DNA of 64,000 nucleotides from positions 62,001 to 126,000 of the forward strand of contig NZ_JARGNA010000004.1 in NCBI RefSeq assembly GCF_030167905.1, read 5' to 3'. Both the position numbers and the translations under genes were made by a program. Positions 44,893 to 53,371 of the stretch are shown piece by piece; the first letter of the stretch is position 1; every line of letters begins with the position of its first letter. This DNA is from Flavobacterium terrisoli. GTDB lineage: Bacteria; Bacteroidota; Bacteroidia; Flavobacteriales; Flavobacteriaceae. The notes beneath the pieces were generated by a model. That model saw nothing but the letters and a program-made list of their open reading frames with translations. It was not told where the DNA came from and searched no databases.

Positions 44893-45465
44893 TTACTTTA
44901 GTTTGTCCAATTCATCATCCGTAAAGTTCTTAATGGCTTTGTCTTTCGCAAATTTCTCGGCATTGTAACTGTTCGACTTGTTTTTCGGGATGGAAAGTGA
45001 ATTCCATTCGCCTTGTTTCAACATTTTGGCATAAAAAACAATCTGCCCAACATGATACGGATAATGTGCCAACTGACGATTAATCGCCTCAATTACGGTA
45101 TGGCCTTCGTTGCGAATGTAAATAATGGTTTCCAATTGGTCCGGTGTCAAGGCGTTGATGGCATTGAAAAAACAATCCCAACCTTTGTTCCAGGAGTTTA
45201 ACAGTTCTTCTTTGGTCGTAATGATTTCTTCAAATTCAGAGTCACGATTGCGCCATTCCTTTTCGCCATCGGTCGTTAGGAAATCGGTCCAGCGTGATAA
45301 CATGTTTCCGGAAAGATGTTGGACAATCATCGCAATCGAATTGGTATCTTCATTTACGGAAATGAATAATTGTTCCGGTTCCAATTGTTCTATCGCTTTT
45401 TCTCCCAATATTTTATAGTAGAGAAACTGCTTTTCGATGCTTTCTAAATAGTGATTATTTATCAT
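44893..45465 (-). CDS. DUF1572 (DinB-like) protein
   Basis: Cytosolic helical protein of 190 residues matching DUF1572, a member of the DinB/YfiT four-helix superfamily of probable metal-binding enzymes. Motif histidines are visible in VQHLSGNML (about 48-56) and in INRQLAHYPYHVGQIVFYAKML (about 129-150), matching the three-His pattern of DinB proteins. Bacillithiol or mycothiol-type transferase activity is known for some relatives, but no thiol system is shown here. Its start overlaps the DUF6095-like stop by 11 bases, giving translational coupling. Confidence 0.87.
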   Translation of the reverse strand: MINNHYLESIEKQFLYYKILGEKAIEQLEPEQLFISVNEDTNSIAMIVQHLSGNMLSRWTDFLTTDGEKEWRNRDSEFEEIITTKEELLNSWNKGWDCFFNAINALTPDQLETIIYIRNEGHTVIEAINRQLAHYPYHVGQIVFYAKMLKQGEWNSLSIPKNKSNSYNAEKFAKDKAIKNFTDDELDKLK

Positions 45466-45682
45466 GATTGAATAAGGCGTCAGTTAGTGTTTTGATTCCT
45501 TTAAATAAAAAATAGACCGCTGTGAAACTAAGGGCAATTCCAACTGCCAAAACCAAATAATGCCACACATTTTTCTTGTTGATAAAGGCATTGTAAATCA
45601 CACTCGGTCCAATGAACATCAATGGCAAAGCGTAAAGCATGAATTTTATTCCCTTGTCGAGTTGTGTTTTGTTTACCGGCAT
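45455..45682 (-). CDS. Small membrane protein, DUF6095-like
   Basis: Protein of 75 residues with two transmembrane helices (about 11-28 and 36-60) and a basic N-terminus. It resembles DUF6095, a family restricted to Flavobacteriia. Between the upstream exported protein (3-base gap) and the DUF1572 gene (11-base overlap), so it is clearly within an operon. Function unknown. Confidence 0.75.
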   Translation of the reverse strand: MPVNKTQLDKGIKFMLYALPLMFIGPSVIYNAFINKKNVWHYLVLAVGIALSFTAVYFLFKGIKTLTDALFNHDK

Positions 45683-45685
45683 TAC

Positions 45686-46153
45686 TTAAAATTTTATTTG
45701 CACTCCAAAACCATTCTGATTGGAAATAGCGTTGAATTCATACGTGTTGTTTGAAGCGCCTAAGGTATTTTCCTTGTGTTCGGAATTATAGAGCTTAACA
45801 GCTTCTTCATATCGTTTCTTTCTTCCCATAAGTATCGGAATGGAAATCGCCATCGAACCCAATCCGGCGTAAGTCATTACCGTTGGGTATTCCTTATCGG
45901 AAAACAAACCAATGGCTAAATCGCCAACGGTTAATCCAACACCAAAGCCAAATAAAAAGCCACCCAAAGCTTCTTTGGATTTGGCTTGTTTGTACAACAT
46001 TGCGGCTTTGACATTGGTGGCCAGTAAGGTTCTGGCTTCCCGGCTGTCAATGCGGTTTCCTTTCAGGTAGAATTTTCCTCTTTCTACCGTCATTGGTTGT
46101 GCATAGGAAAGCAAAGAGAAGAACAGTATGGCTAAGGCTATGATTTTTTTCAT
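45686..46153 (-). CDS. Exported protein of unknown function
   Basis: Protein of about 155 residues from the ATG at 46153, with a signal peptide MKKIIALAILFFSLLSYAQ. A longer frame from 46237 overlaps murQ and would hide the signal, so the shorter start is preferred. The mature part contains KFYLKGNRIDSREARTLL (about 27-44), then a glycine-rich segment GGFLFGFGVGLTVGD (about 63-77) that may be a membrane hairpin, then a basic helical part. It starts 10 bases after the murQ stop. Confidence 0.75.
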   Translation of the reverse strand: MKKIIALAILFFSLLSYAQPMTVERGKFYLKGNRIDSREARTLLATNVKAAMLYKQAKSKEALGGFLFGFGVGLTVGDLAIGLFSDKEYPTVMTYAGLGSMAISIPILMGRKKRYEEAVKLYNSEHKENTLGASNNTYEFNAISNQNGFGVQIKF

Positions 46154-46163
46154 CTGTATGATT

Positions 46164-46979
46164 TTATAACTTTTTATAATGGTCAACCGCTTTTCTAACG
46201 CTTCCGTGTTTTTCAAGTAATTCAGCAGCTTCTTCATAACTTACCGGAATTTCACCCATAATCATTCGCACACCGCGATCCACGAGTTTTACATTACTCA
46301 ATTGCATATCGACCATTTTGTTGCCTTTAACACGACCCAATTGAATCATCGTCGTAGTAGAAATCATATTTAAAACCAATTTTTGTGCGGTTCCGGCTTT
46401 CATACGTGAACTTCCGGTCACGAATTCAGGGCCAACGACAACAACTATAGGGAATTGTGCGGTTAACGCTAACGGACTTCCTTCGTTACAGGTAATGCAG
46501 CCAGTGATGATATTATTTTCATGGCATTTCTCTAAACCGCCAATCACATAAGGCGTTGTGCCCGAAGCAGCGATGCCAATCACGACGTCATTTTCGGATA
46601 TATTTTCAGCAACCAAATCTTTCCAGGCTTGGGCTGCGTCATCTTCGGCAAATTCTACTGCTTTGCGAATGGCTTTATCGCCGCCGGCAATGATTCCGTT
46701 GACCAAATCAAACGGCACACCAAACGTTGGCGGACATTCTGAAGCATCAACAATGCCTAATCTTCCTGAAGTTCCGGCACCGATATAAAACAATCTGCCG
46801 CCGAGTTTCATTTTGGCTACAATTTGAGTAACCAAAGTTTCAATTTGCGGCAACGCTTTTTCTACCGCCAAAGGCACAGTTTTGTCTTCGTTATTGATAT
46901 TGGCTAACAAGTCGCGAACCGACATTTGTTCGAGGCTTTCGTAGTGTGAGGATTGTTCTGTTGTTTTGGTGAAGTTCAT
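46164..46979 (-). CDS. murQ: N-acetylmuramic acid 6-phosphate etherase
   Basis: Recycles cell-wall MurNAc-6-phosphate by cleaving the lactyl ether to give GlcNAc-6-phosphate and D-lactate. It has 271 residues from the ATG at 46979; an upstream start at 47009 would add ten residues not matching the family. The SIS-domain signature GAGTSGRLGIVDASECPPTFG (split as GAGTSGRLG and DASECPPTFG, about 68-88) contains the catalytic Glu; the second motif RMKAGTAQKLVLNMIST (about 192-208) is intact. A minus-strand -7 box TAACTTTG (47014-47007) is 28 bases upstream, and the operon continues into four small genes. No anmK or nagA is adjacent. Confidence 0.96.
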   Translation of the reverse strand: MNFTKTTEQSSHYESLEQMSVRDLLANINNEDKTVPLAVEKALPQIETLVTQIVAKMKLGGRLFYIGAGTSGRLGIVDASECPPTFGVPFDLVNGIIAGGDKAIRKAVEFAEDDAAQAWKDLVAENISENDVVIGIAASGTTPYVIGGLEKCHENNIITGCITCNEGSPLALTAQFPIVVVVGPEFVTGSSRMKAGTAQKLVLNMISTTTMIQLGRVKGNKMVDMQLSNVKLVDRGVRMIMGEIPVSYEEAAELLEKHGSVRKAVDHYKKL

Positions 46980-47033
46980 TGTTATAGTGGCAAAGTTGTA
47001 AAGTCTCAAAGTTACAAAGTTTCGTTTAGATTT

Positions 47034-47702
47034 CTAGACAAAACACGCCAACAATATTCCTAAAATAATCATCGAAATCTTGGCGATATTGAATTTGTGT
47101 CCTTCGCTGCTTTCAAAGATAATCGTCGATGAAATATGAAACAGGATTCCAATGACAACGGCGGTGATTTCGGTGTAGTATTGTGTAATTGACGGTGCCG
47201 AATCGGAAATAAATGTTCCTAATGGCGTCATCACGGCGAAGGAAAGCATGAATACAAACAATACCGTTTTATTCAACTCTGCATTGAGGAAAAAAGTCGT
47301 TAAGATAATCGCAATAGGCAAGTGGTGAATCGCAATGCCATAGGCTAGATCGTGATGATTTCCAACGGGAAATCCTTCTAAAAAGGCATGAATACACAAG
47401 CTGATAAACAACAGCCATGGCATCTGACTGATCTTCCCGTGACCATGAACGTGTCCGTGTTCGGCGCCTTTAGAGAAAAACTCTAAAATGATTTGGAACA
47501 AAATTCCAACCATGATAAAAATCCCAACGTTATGATCGTGGCTTTCGTATACTTCCGGCAACAAATCCATCACGGTTAACGATAGTAAAAACGAACCGCT
47601 GAACGCCAGTAAAAGCTTTAGGTTGTTTTTCTTTTTGGGTTTAATGATTAATGCAATTGCATAACCCAAAAGCACTGATAATAAAGGAAGTATATAATTC
47701 AT
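47034..47702 (-). CDS. ZIP-family metal transporter
   Basis: Membrane protein of 222 residues, the ZIP divalent metal (Zn/Fe) transporter family. The pattern fits: helices 1-3, a histidine-rich variable loop GAEHGHVHGHGKIS (about 79-92), then helix 4 with LCIHAFLEGFPVG (about 107-119), helix 5 with AIHHLPIAIILT (about 128-139), which supply the His/Glu metal path, and helices 6-8. Likely zinc uptake, but the metal is not determinable. It lies 54 bases upstream of murQ on the same strand, and its own promoter region includes the inverted repeat at 47728-47785. Confidence 0.93.
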   Translation of the reverse strand: MNYILPLLSVLLGYAIALIIKPKKKNNLKLLLAFSGSFLLSLTVMDLLPEVYESHDHNVGIFIMVGILFQIILEFFSKGAEHGHVHGHGKISQMPWLLFISLCIHAFLEGFPVGNHHDLAYGIAIHHLPIAIILTTFFLNAELNKTVLFVFMLSFAVMTPLGTFISDSAPSITQYYTEITAVVIGILFHISSTIIFESSEGHKFNIAKISMIILGILLACFV

Positions 47703-47727
47703 TCTTTATGTTAATCTGGTTATTCGG

Positions 47728-47785
47728 TTATTTGGTTATTTGTCAAAATCCTACGAATTAAACGAATTACCAAATCACCAAATAA
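47728..47785. repeat. Imperfect inverted repeat between the methyltransferase and ZIP genes
   Basis: TTATTTGGTTATTTG (47728-47742) and CAAATCACCAAATAA (47771-47785) are reverse complements with one mismatch, loop 28 bases. Within a simple-sequence region built on TTATTTGG-like units. It could end the minus-strand methyltransferase transcript. Confidence 0.6.
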
Positions 47786-47786
47786 A

Positions 47787-48530
47787 CTACTTGAAAATCA
47801 TTATTAATCTTTCGCTGGTATTTTTATGGAATTTCTTCAATTTATAATCCCCAAAAGTATCCAATAAATAAATGCCGGCTTCGTTCATCATGCGTTGGAA
47901 ATCCTCAAGCGTATAGGCTTTTACCTTTTCTTCAAAATGAAAGGTTTGTCCATCGGCTTCAAAATCGATTTCCTTGATGATAAAATGGTCTGTATGCGAG
48001 CGCTTGATATGGAAAGTAATTCCATCTACTTCTTTGGTTTCTTCCGGAATCAAATTCTCCAATACCGTATAAACATTCATAAAGTCAATCACCGCAAAGC
48101 CATACTCAGACAAACTGTCTTTGATAGCAATCAAAGTCTGCAGATTGTCTTCTTCATTTTCAAAATACCCAAAGCTGGTAAACAAATTGAAAATGGCGTC
48201 AAACTTTTCTTCAAAAGGTTCGCGTTTGTCATGCACCACAAAATGCAAGGTTTCATTCGCATTCTTATTGGCTTCAGCGATGCTGTTTTCAGACAAATCG
48301 GCACCAATCACATCATAACCCAATTGGTTCAGATAGATGGAATGACGGCCTTTACCACAAGCCAAATCGAGGACTTTGGCTTTCTCGGGCAAGTTTAAAT
48401 AATGGGTAAGATTGTCCATGAAGATTTGCGCTTCACGGTAATTTCGGTCTTTGTATAAAATGTGGTAATACGGTGTGTCAAACCAGGAAGCATACCAATT
48501 TTCGGATTTACAATTTGCAGTATCTGACAT
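47787..48530 (-). CDS. Class I SAM-dependent methyltransferase
   Basis: Cytosolic protein of 247 residues with a Rossmann-type SAM fold: motif I VLDLACGKGRHSIYL (about 58-72), acidic loop after VIGADLSENSI, and motif post-I FDAIFNLFTSFGYF. The target is not recognisable; relatives act on small molecules. It diverges from the THUMP methyltransferase gene across 106 bases containing -7 boxes on both strands (minus: TAATTTTG at 48567-48560, 30 bases before the ATG). Confidence 0.88.
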   Translation of the reverse strand: MSDTANCKSENWYASWFDTPYYHILYKDRNYREAQIFMDNLTHYLNLPEKAKVLDLACGKGRHSIYLNQLGYDVIGADLSENSIAEANKNANETLHFVVHDKREPFEEKFDAIFNLFTSFGYFENEEDNLQTLIAIKDSLSEYGFAVIDFMNVYTVLENLIPEETKEVDGITFHIKRSHTDHFIIKEIDFEADGQTFHFEEKVKAYTLEDFQRMMNEAGIYLLDTFGDYKLKKFHKNTSERLIMIFK

Positions 48531-48559
48531 TTATTCTTTTCAAATGAATTCTTCACCCG

Positions 48560-48578
48560 CAAAATTAGTGTATTTTTG
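48560..48578. promoter_or_regulatory. Divergent -7 elements for two methyltransferase genes
   Basis: CAAAATTA at 48560-48567 is TAATTTTG on the minus strand (toward 48530); TATTTTTG at 48571-48578 is the plus-strand box (toward 48637). Neither has an obvious TTG at the usual distance. Confidence 0.5.
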
Positions 48579-48636
48579 CCGAAGTAATCTCAGAAATCAC
48601 TGAAATTGCTGTTCAAATTGCATATTGGTATTGAAA

Positions 48637-49803
48637 ATGGAGAATTTTAAAATGGTCGCCAAAACCTTTTTTGGTTTTGAGGAAATATTGGTTAAGGAAT
48701 TGCAACAATTAGGCGCACAGGATGTTGAAATCGGTACTCGTGCCGTGAGTTTTAAAGGTGATAAGGGTTTTATGTACAAAGCCAATTTGTCTTTGCGCAC
48801 CGCATTGAAAATCCTAAAACCAATTTATCATTTCAGGGCTTTTAACGACCAAAGTTTATATAAAGGCATTCAAGGGATTGACTGGAGTAAGTATATGAAT
48901 GCCAATCAGACTTTTGTGATTGATACTACGATTCACTCTGATCATTTCAAACATTCACAGTTTGTTTCCCAAAAGGCAAAAGATGCTATCGTGGATCAAT
49001 TCCGTGAGAAAACCGGCGAACGTCCAAGCATTGACAAGGATTTTCCCGATTTAAGAATCAATATCCATATCGATCGTGACCAATGTTCGGTTTCACTGGA
49101 TACTTCCGGTGCTTCGTTGCACCACAGAGGTTATAGAACGGCAACCAATATTGCACCAATCAATGAAGTTTTAGCAGCAGGAATGTTGTTGCTTTCGGGT
49201 TGGGATGGAAGCTCTGATTTTCTGGATCCAATGTGTGGTTCGGGAACGCTTTTGGCGGAAGCTGCTATGATTGCGTGTAATATTCCGGCAAACATTAATC
49301 GCAAGGAGTTTGCTTTTGAAAAATGGAATGATTGGGACAATGATTTGTTTGACCAGATTATCGATGCGTTGATGAAACGCACTAAAGAATTCCACCATAA
49401 TATTATTGGTTACGACAAAGCGCCAAGTGCGGTTCAGAAAGCCAAAGACAATATTGTCAATGCTAATCTGGATGAATATGTAACGATTAGCCAGGCCAAT
49501 TTCTTTGATACCAAAAAAGAAACGACCGGACCATTGCATATGGTTTTCAATCCGCCATATGGAGAACGTTTGGATATTGATTTGGAACGTTTTTACAGAG
49601 AACTGGGCGATACTTTAAAGAACAGTTACCCGAATACCAATGCCTGGTTTATTACAGCCAATTTGGAAGCCCTGAAGTTTGTTGGGTTAAGACCTTCACG
49701 CAAAATCAAGCTTTTCAACGGAAGCCTTGAAGCGCGTTTGGTGAAGTATGAAATGTATGAAGGCAGCAAACGTACTAAGTTTCAGAACACACAAGAAGAA
49801 TAA
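48637..49803 (+). CDS. THUMP-domain 23S rRNA guanine-N2 methyltransferase (RlmL-like)
   Basis: RNA methyltransferase of 388 residues from the ATG at 48637; the TTG four codons upstream is not used. The N-terminal THUMP RNA-binding domain (about 1-160) is followed by a Rossmann methyltransferase domain with DPMCGSGTLLAEAAMIACN (about 191-209, SAM site) and the NPPYGERL motif (about 305-312), which is characteristic of N2-guanine methylation. This matches the RlmL/YcbY N-terminal half without the RlmK-like C-terminal domain. Target position in the rRNA is inferred from family only. Confidence 0.93.
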   Translation: MENFKMVAKTFFGFEEILVKELQQLGAQDVEIGTRAVSFKGDKGFMYKANLSLRTALKILKPIYHFRAFNDQSLYKGIQGIDWSKYMNANQTFVIDTTIHSDHFKHSQFVSQKAKDAIVDQFREKTGERPSIDKDFPDLRINIHIDRDQCSVSLDTSGASLHHRGYRTATNIAPINEVLAAGMLLLSGWDGSSDFLDPMCGSGTLLAEAAMIACNIPANINRKEFAFEKWNDWDNDLFDQIIDALMKRTKEFHHNIIGYDKAPSAVQKAKDNIVNANLDEYVTISQANFFDTKKETTGPLHMVFNPPYGERLDIDLERFYRELGDTLKNSYPNTNAWFITANLEALKFVGLRPSRKIKLFNGSLEARLVKYEMYEGSKRTKFQNTQEE

Positions 49804-49809
49804 TAATAA

Positions 49810-50220
49810 TTATCTGGAAAAAGTTTCGATGTGTGTGCCAACATGCGGTACCACAATCTTCCATCTTAGTATGGTTTCGGTCAGTTCCAAAATTTGATAT
49901 TTGGTCACCGAATGACCATCAATGTTATTGTTCCAATTGATGATTAGGGTATTTTCCACAATATGAAATGCCCCGTTATCAATTACATCCGTATTGTTTT
50001 GTCCTTCATCCGTGTGAGTAAATTTGGCGAAAGTATCACTGGTAAATTCTGCGATGTCGTGAGAGTTTACTTCATCACCGTTAAGCTCACTTTTTTGGAG
50101 AATCCATTCGCCATATAATTTATTAATGTCAGCCGTTGCAGCATCATCTTCACAATCGGAATCTGAACAGGATAAAAGAAATAAAACAAATAGTTTTGGT
50201 AAAAGAAAGATTGTTCTCAT
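49810..50220 (-). CDS. Small lipocalin-like lipoprotein
   Basis: Lipoprotein of 136 residues: LFVLFLLSC (Cys18) then SDSDCEDD. The mature part KLYGEWILQKSELNGDEVNS (about 34-53) is typical for lipocalin-like proteins of Bacteroidetes, with strands reaching TETILRWKIVVPHVG. Its stop faces the THUMP gene stop with 6 bases between. Function unknown; small-ligand binding is a guess from the fold. Confidence 0.78.
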   Translation of the reverse strand: MRTIFLLPKLFVLFLLSCSDSDCEDDAATADINKLYGEWILQKSELNGDEVNSHDIAEFTSDTFAKFTHTDEGQNNTDVIDNGAFHIVENTLIINWNNNIDGHSVTKYQILELTETILRWKIVVPHVGTHIETFSR

Positions 50221-50407
50221 AATGTCTCATTTTAAGTCTACAGCAAGTGCATCAATGCGTTTGAAATAAAGTCAAAACATAAACATTGTCTTTGGGATTG
50301 GATTTTAATTTATTGGCATCTAAGGTATATTTAAAAGACAAGGGTTGGTTTTGACCTTTAAATCAGATGATTAAAATTAAAAAAATATTCTAAATAATGA
50401 AAAAAAA

Positions 50408-50656
50408 TTAACCGTTTCTTCTGGCGATTTCTTCCTTAATCTTTTTAATATTGGTAAAGTTTACAATCAGCATTGGTAAAAAAGCTAACGGTATAACAAT
50501 AAATACATTAAAGCCATTTTTGAAAGTTAGGTAAATACCAATTGCAAACTGAAGTGCAATTACTGCAGCCAACATAATAGAAGCTGCTTTAGTAGTTTTA
50601 GCTCTTTTTTCGAGTTCTTCAATAGTTAAGGAAGAAAGTTCCGGTTCTTTTTTCAT
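50408..50656 (-). CDS. Small two-helix membrane protein
   Basis: Protein of 82 residues: acidic N-terminus (PELSSLTIEELEKRAKT, about 4-20), two transmembrane helices (about 25-44 and 48-67) and a basic tail. Its ATG overlaps the stop of the TlpA-like gene by 4 bases (ATGA), so it is translationally coupled to it. No family identified. Confidence 0.7.
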   Translation of the reverse strand: MKKEPELSSLTIEELEKRAKTTKAASIMLAAVIALQFAIGIYLTFKNGFNVFIVIPLAFLPMLIVNFTNIKKIKEEIARRNG

Positions 50657-52173
50657 GATTTCAAGTTTTTTGCCTCGGTTTCTAAGGTTTTAATGATGTT
50701 TTTTACATTCGCCGCATCAATGCGTTTGGCTTTAATGACTTTATTTTTATCCAAAATATAAATCACCGGTGTAGTATAAACATCATAGGTTTCAATGGCA
50801 TTGTTGTAATGTGCGCCATCATAAACATTAATCCATGGAAGCTTATTGTCGGCGATGTATTTTAAATATTTATCGCCTTCATGTTGCATATATACGCTAT
50901 AGACTTTCACATCTTTTTTCTCCTGAATCATTTCATTATAAGCCTTGAGCAATATTGGGATTTCTTTTTGGCAGTGACCGCAATCAACATCCCAAAAAAC
51001 CAGGATGGTATAATCGGCTTTGACATCACTCAGCTTGACAAACAGCTTGTTGATCTCGTTTACATTCTTGTAAAAGACTTTGGTCATTTCTTCACTGTTT
51101 TTGGCATCTTCAAAGCCCATGGCTTTCATCTTACTAAAATCTTCTGCCTTAATCATTGACAATTCAAGAGCTGTAGCGCCAATTAACAGCGGTTTTAATT
51201 TATCGGCACGTTTGATGATTCTTTGAACCACATCTTCGTCATCATAAATTCCTTTGGCTTTTCCTGTTTTGAAGTATTTGTCCGAAAGATGAACAAAGAC
51301 TTTGTCAAATCCCATTACTTTTGAGGTTTCATAGGTATGGGTAAAATAGGCCAATAACAGTTTGAACATCAAACTTTCCGGTTTTGTCTTTAAGAGCATA
51401 CGGTCAATTTCAACAGAAACAGTATCAGGATGCATCACAATAACCTGATCAAAGTAGGTTTTCACCTTACTGTACAAAAACGGATTGTTCATCATTGCGT
51501 CGTCTTTGAGATCTACATTTCTCCAAAAATTATTCTTGTAATATTGGTATTCAGCGTCAGCATCCGGTTTACCGTTTGCACCAATCGGAGTTTCCTTTAA
51601 TTTCTTTTCAGTTTTTAAGTTGACAACATCAGCAATATAACTTCCTTTGTGTTGGGCAATGAAATTGGCTTCGTAGTCTACAATGCTTTGTTCGAGTTCT
51701 TTTTGCTTTTTGAGAAGTGCCAATGTGTCATTTTTGGTTGCCAAAACCTGTTGCTGTTTGTAGTTCATAAAGGCCATGTTTTGTGCGCCTAAGAATTTCA
51801 GGTAACTGAAAAATTCATTTTCCCTGACGGAATTTACAGCAACTAATTCTTTGGTGATATTTGGACCTGCTTCGCTTTGCAGTTGTAGGTTTTGGGTTTC
51901 ATCATCGATGAAGAAATCAAAAAGCAATGATTTTTGTTGGCTTACCAATGAATAAATTCCTTTGCTTAACTTGTTTTTACCCTTAAAAACAACTCGTCCG
52001 TTTTTGATTGTGGTACAAGTGTCTTTTATCAAGGTCTTATCAAATCGATAGAAAGTCAGATAGGCTAAAGTGTCATTGTAATTTTTCAAATCAATGGTGA
52101 TTTCATAACCCGATTGGGCAGTTGCATAAAATGAAGAGAAACAAAAAATAAAGGCTACGAGTAATTTCTTCAT
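50653..52173 (-). CDS. TlpA-like thiol-disulfide protein with DUF5106/DUF4369-type N-terminus
   Basis: Exported protein of 506 residues with a signal peptide (1-19, FSSFYATA-Q). Residues 20-130 resemble the DUF4369 beta domain (YEITIDLKNYNDTLAYLTFY), the middle is DUF5106-like and helical, and the C-terminus (about 375-506) is a thioredoxin fold with the redox pair Cys398-Gly-His-Cys401 (FWDVDCGHCQKE) and a cis-Pro segment (VYTTPVIYILDK). This class is usually a periplasmic reductase linked to cytochrome c maturation or oxidised-protein repair in Bacteroidetes; a substrate is not assigned. A minus-strand -7 box TATTTTTG is at 52209-52202. Confidence 0.9.
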   Translation of the reverse strand: MKKLLVAFIFCFSSFYATAQSGYEITIDLKNYNDTLAYLTFYRFDKTLIKDTCTTIKNGRVVFKGKNKLSKGIYSLVSQQKSLLFDFFIDDETQNLQLQSEAGPNITKELVAVNSVRENEFFSYLKFLGAQNMAFMNYKQQQVLATKNDTLALLKKQKELEQSIVDYEANFIAQHKGSYIADVVNLKTEKKLKETPIGANGKPDADAEYQYYKNNFWRNVDLKDDAMMNNPFLYSKVKTYFDQVIVMHPDTVSVEIDRMLLKTKPESLMFKLLLAYFTHTYETSKVMGFDKVFVHLSDKYFKTGKAKGIYDDEDVVQRIIKRADKLKPLLIGATALELSMIKAEDFSKMKAMGFEDAKNSEEMTKVFYKNVNEINKLFVKLSDVKADYTILVFWDVDCGHCQKEIPILLKAYNEMIQEKKDVKVYSVYMQHEGDKYLKYIADNKLPWINVYDGAHYNNAIETYDVYTTPVIYILDKNKVIKAKRIDAANVKNIIKTLETEAKNLKS

Positions 52174-52263
52174 AAACTAACGCTTTGTATTTTTAGATAT
52201 TCAAAAATAATCTATTTTTCAGATAAAAAACATGCCGATTTTTAAAGTTTCCTTAAAAAACAA

Positions 52264-52286
52264 AAACACCCGGGATTGGGTGTTTC
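52264..52286 (-). terminator. Terminator of the 119-residue protein gene
   Basis: Hairpin AAACACCC/GGGTGTTT with a 6-base loop, about 24 bases after the stop. Confidence 0.75.
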
Positions 52287-52309
52287 TTTATTCAAAAATC
52301 CAGGAAGAA

Positions 52310-52669
52310 TTAAAATTCATCAAAAAGCACGATGCCTTTTCTTTCCAGGTTGTTTTTTATGTTTAATTCCGATAAGTTGTATTGAACTGATAAATCGGCA
52401 ATACTGATTCCTGAGAAAAACAACTCGACCAAAGTATCCAAGATGATAGGATTGATTTCATCATTGTCAACATATGCAGCATAACCATTCAATCCGGCCA
52501 AGCTTTTTTTCGATTTATGAAGCGTATCAATGATGACGTCAATATCGTTAGTTGGAAATTCAAAAACGTTGATTTGGGTGTTGTTTTGAGAAACTTGCTT
52601 AAGCACTATTGTCTTCGCGGCTTTCTTCTCATTTTTTAGATCAATACTGTAATTATAGACATTGCTCAT
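52310..52669 (-). CDS. Small cytosolic protein of unknown function
   Basis: Protein of 119 residues without a signal peptide. It reads as a mixed alpha/beta fold: KTIVLKQVSQNNTQINVFEF (about 19-38) then helix DIDVIIDTLHKSKKSLAGLNG (about 42-62), and the C-terminal part LSVQYNLSELNIKNNLERKGI suggests a helix-turn-helix-like pair (about 97-113). Family not recognised. A full consensus promoter precedes it, so it is independently transcribed. Confidence 0.72.
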   Translation of the reverse strand: MSNVYNYSIDLKNEKKAAKTIVLKQVSQNNTQINVFEFPTNDIDVIIDTLHKSKKSLAGLNGYAAYVDNDEINPIILDTLVELFFSGISIADLSVQYNLSELNIKNNLERKGIVLFDEF

Positions 52670-52704
52670 AATAAGTAGGTTTTAAATTGTAAAATTGGGT
52701 TCGA

Positions 52705-52733
52705 CAAAAATAACCAATTCAATTCTAAAACAA
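52705..52733 (-). promoter_or_regulatory. Promoter of the 119-residue protein gene
   Basis: On the minus strand TTG (52733-52731), 18 bases, TATTTTTG (52712-52705); 35 bases before the start. Complete Bacteroidetes consensus. Confidence 0.7.
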
Positions 52734-52815
52734 ATGTTAATTAACAAAAACATCCCGACTAATACGAGCGAAAACAGCGTTTTATAGGCGAAAAGTTTTA
52801 CAAATGGACATATTC

Positions 52816-53028
52816 CTACTTTTTTGCATGTGTCTCGATGTGATGTTGGAGTTGAGATTTCAACGTTTCGAGGTATTTTTTTAATTCAGTGGTGTGAATG
52901 ACATCCGAAGTTACTTCACTGATTGTCAATGGTGTTTCGTTCAGGTATTTGTATAATTCCGGGTATTTGGTTTCTATTTCAGTGGTCAACTGAATAATGT
53001 CCTGCATAAGTTGATTGAGGGTTTTCAT
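52816..53028 (-). CDS. Small helical protein of unknown function
   Basis: Protein of 70 residues, all predicted helix: LNQLMQDIIQLTTEIETKYPELYKYL (about 4-29) and LKKYLETLKSQLQHHIETHAK (about 49-69), with a likely turn between. Charged amphipathic pattern suggests a helical hairpin or dimerisation module. No signal peptide. Single gene with no visible promoter consensus. Supported by ordinary codon use and an ATG start. Confidence 0.55.
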   Translation of the reverse strand: MKTLNQLMQDIIQLTTEIETKYPELYKYLNETPLTISEVTSDVIHTTELKKYLETLKSQLQHHIETHAKK

Positions 53029-53140
53029 AGTGCATAAGGATAAGATTAAAATCAGGTTTTTGATACTATAAAATTACTAAAAATTGCCGATTTCACCATT
53101 TGAATATTTCAGTATCTTTGGCCCACAAAAAACAAACAAA

Positions 53141-53371
53141 ATGACAAACAAGACTAAAGCCTTACTCTATAATCTTTTTGGCTTTGCAGTAATCTTTTTA
53201 CTAGTACTTTTTATAATGAATATCTACTCAGGTTTAACCAATCTTTGGATGAAAATTACAGCATTTGTAATAAGTACGCTTTTGGCACCAAAATTCCAGG
53301 CCGTAAAAACCCGTGACGGAGATGTAATTTTTATGAAATGGATTTTTATAAAAGGAGTGAAGCAGCTTTAA
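53141..53371 (+). CDS. Small two-helix membrane protein
   Basis: Protein of 76 residues from the ATG at 53141 (a non-ATG start at 53084 is disregarded). Two transmembrane helices (about 8-29 and 37-51) and a basic soluble tail (QAVKTRDGDVIFMKWIFIKG, about 53-72). A -7 box TATCTTTG lies at 53113-53120, 20 bases upstream. Its stop meets the DUF6048 gene stop directly. Function unknown. Confidence 0.65.
   Translation: MTNKTKALLYNLFGFAVIFLLVLFIMNIYSGLTNLWMKITAFVISTLLAPKFQAVKTRDGDVIFMKWIFIKGVKQL

Noticed and set aside
46154..46237. N-terminal extension of the exported protein at 45686-46153
   Set aside because: It overlaps the end of murQ and would place the signal peptide internally.
47895..48398. 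167-codon plus-strand frame opposite the methyltransferase gene
   Set aside because: Shadow of the methyltransferase frame.
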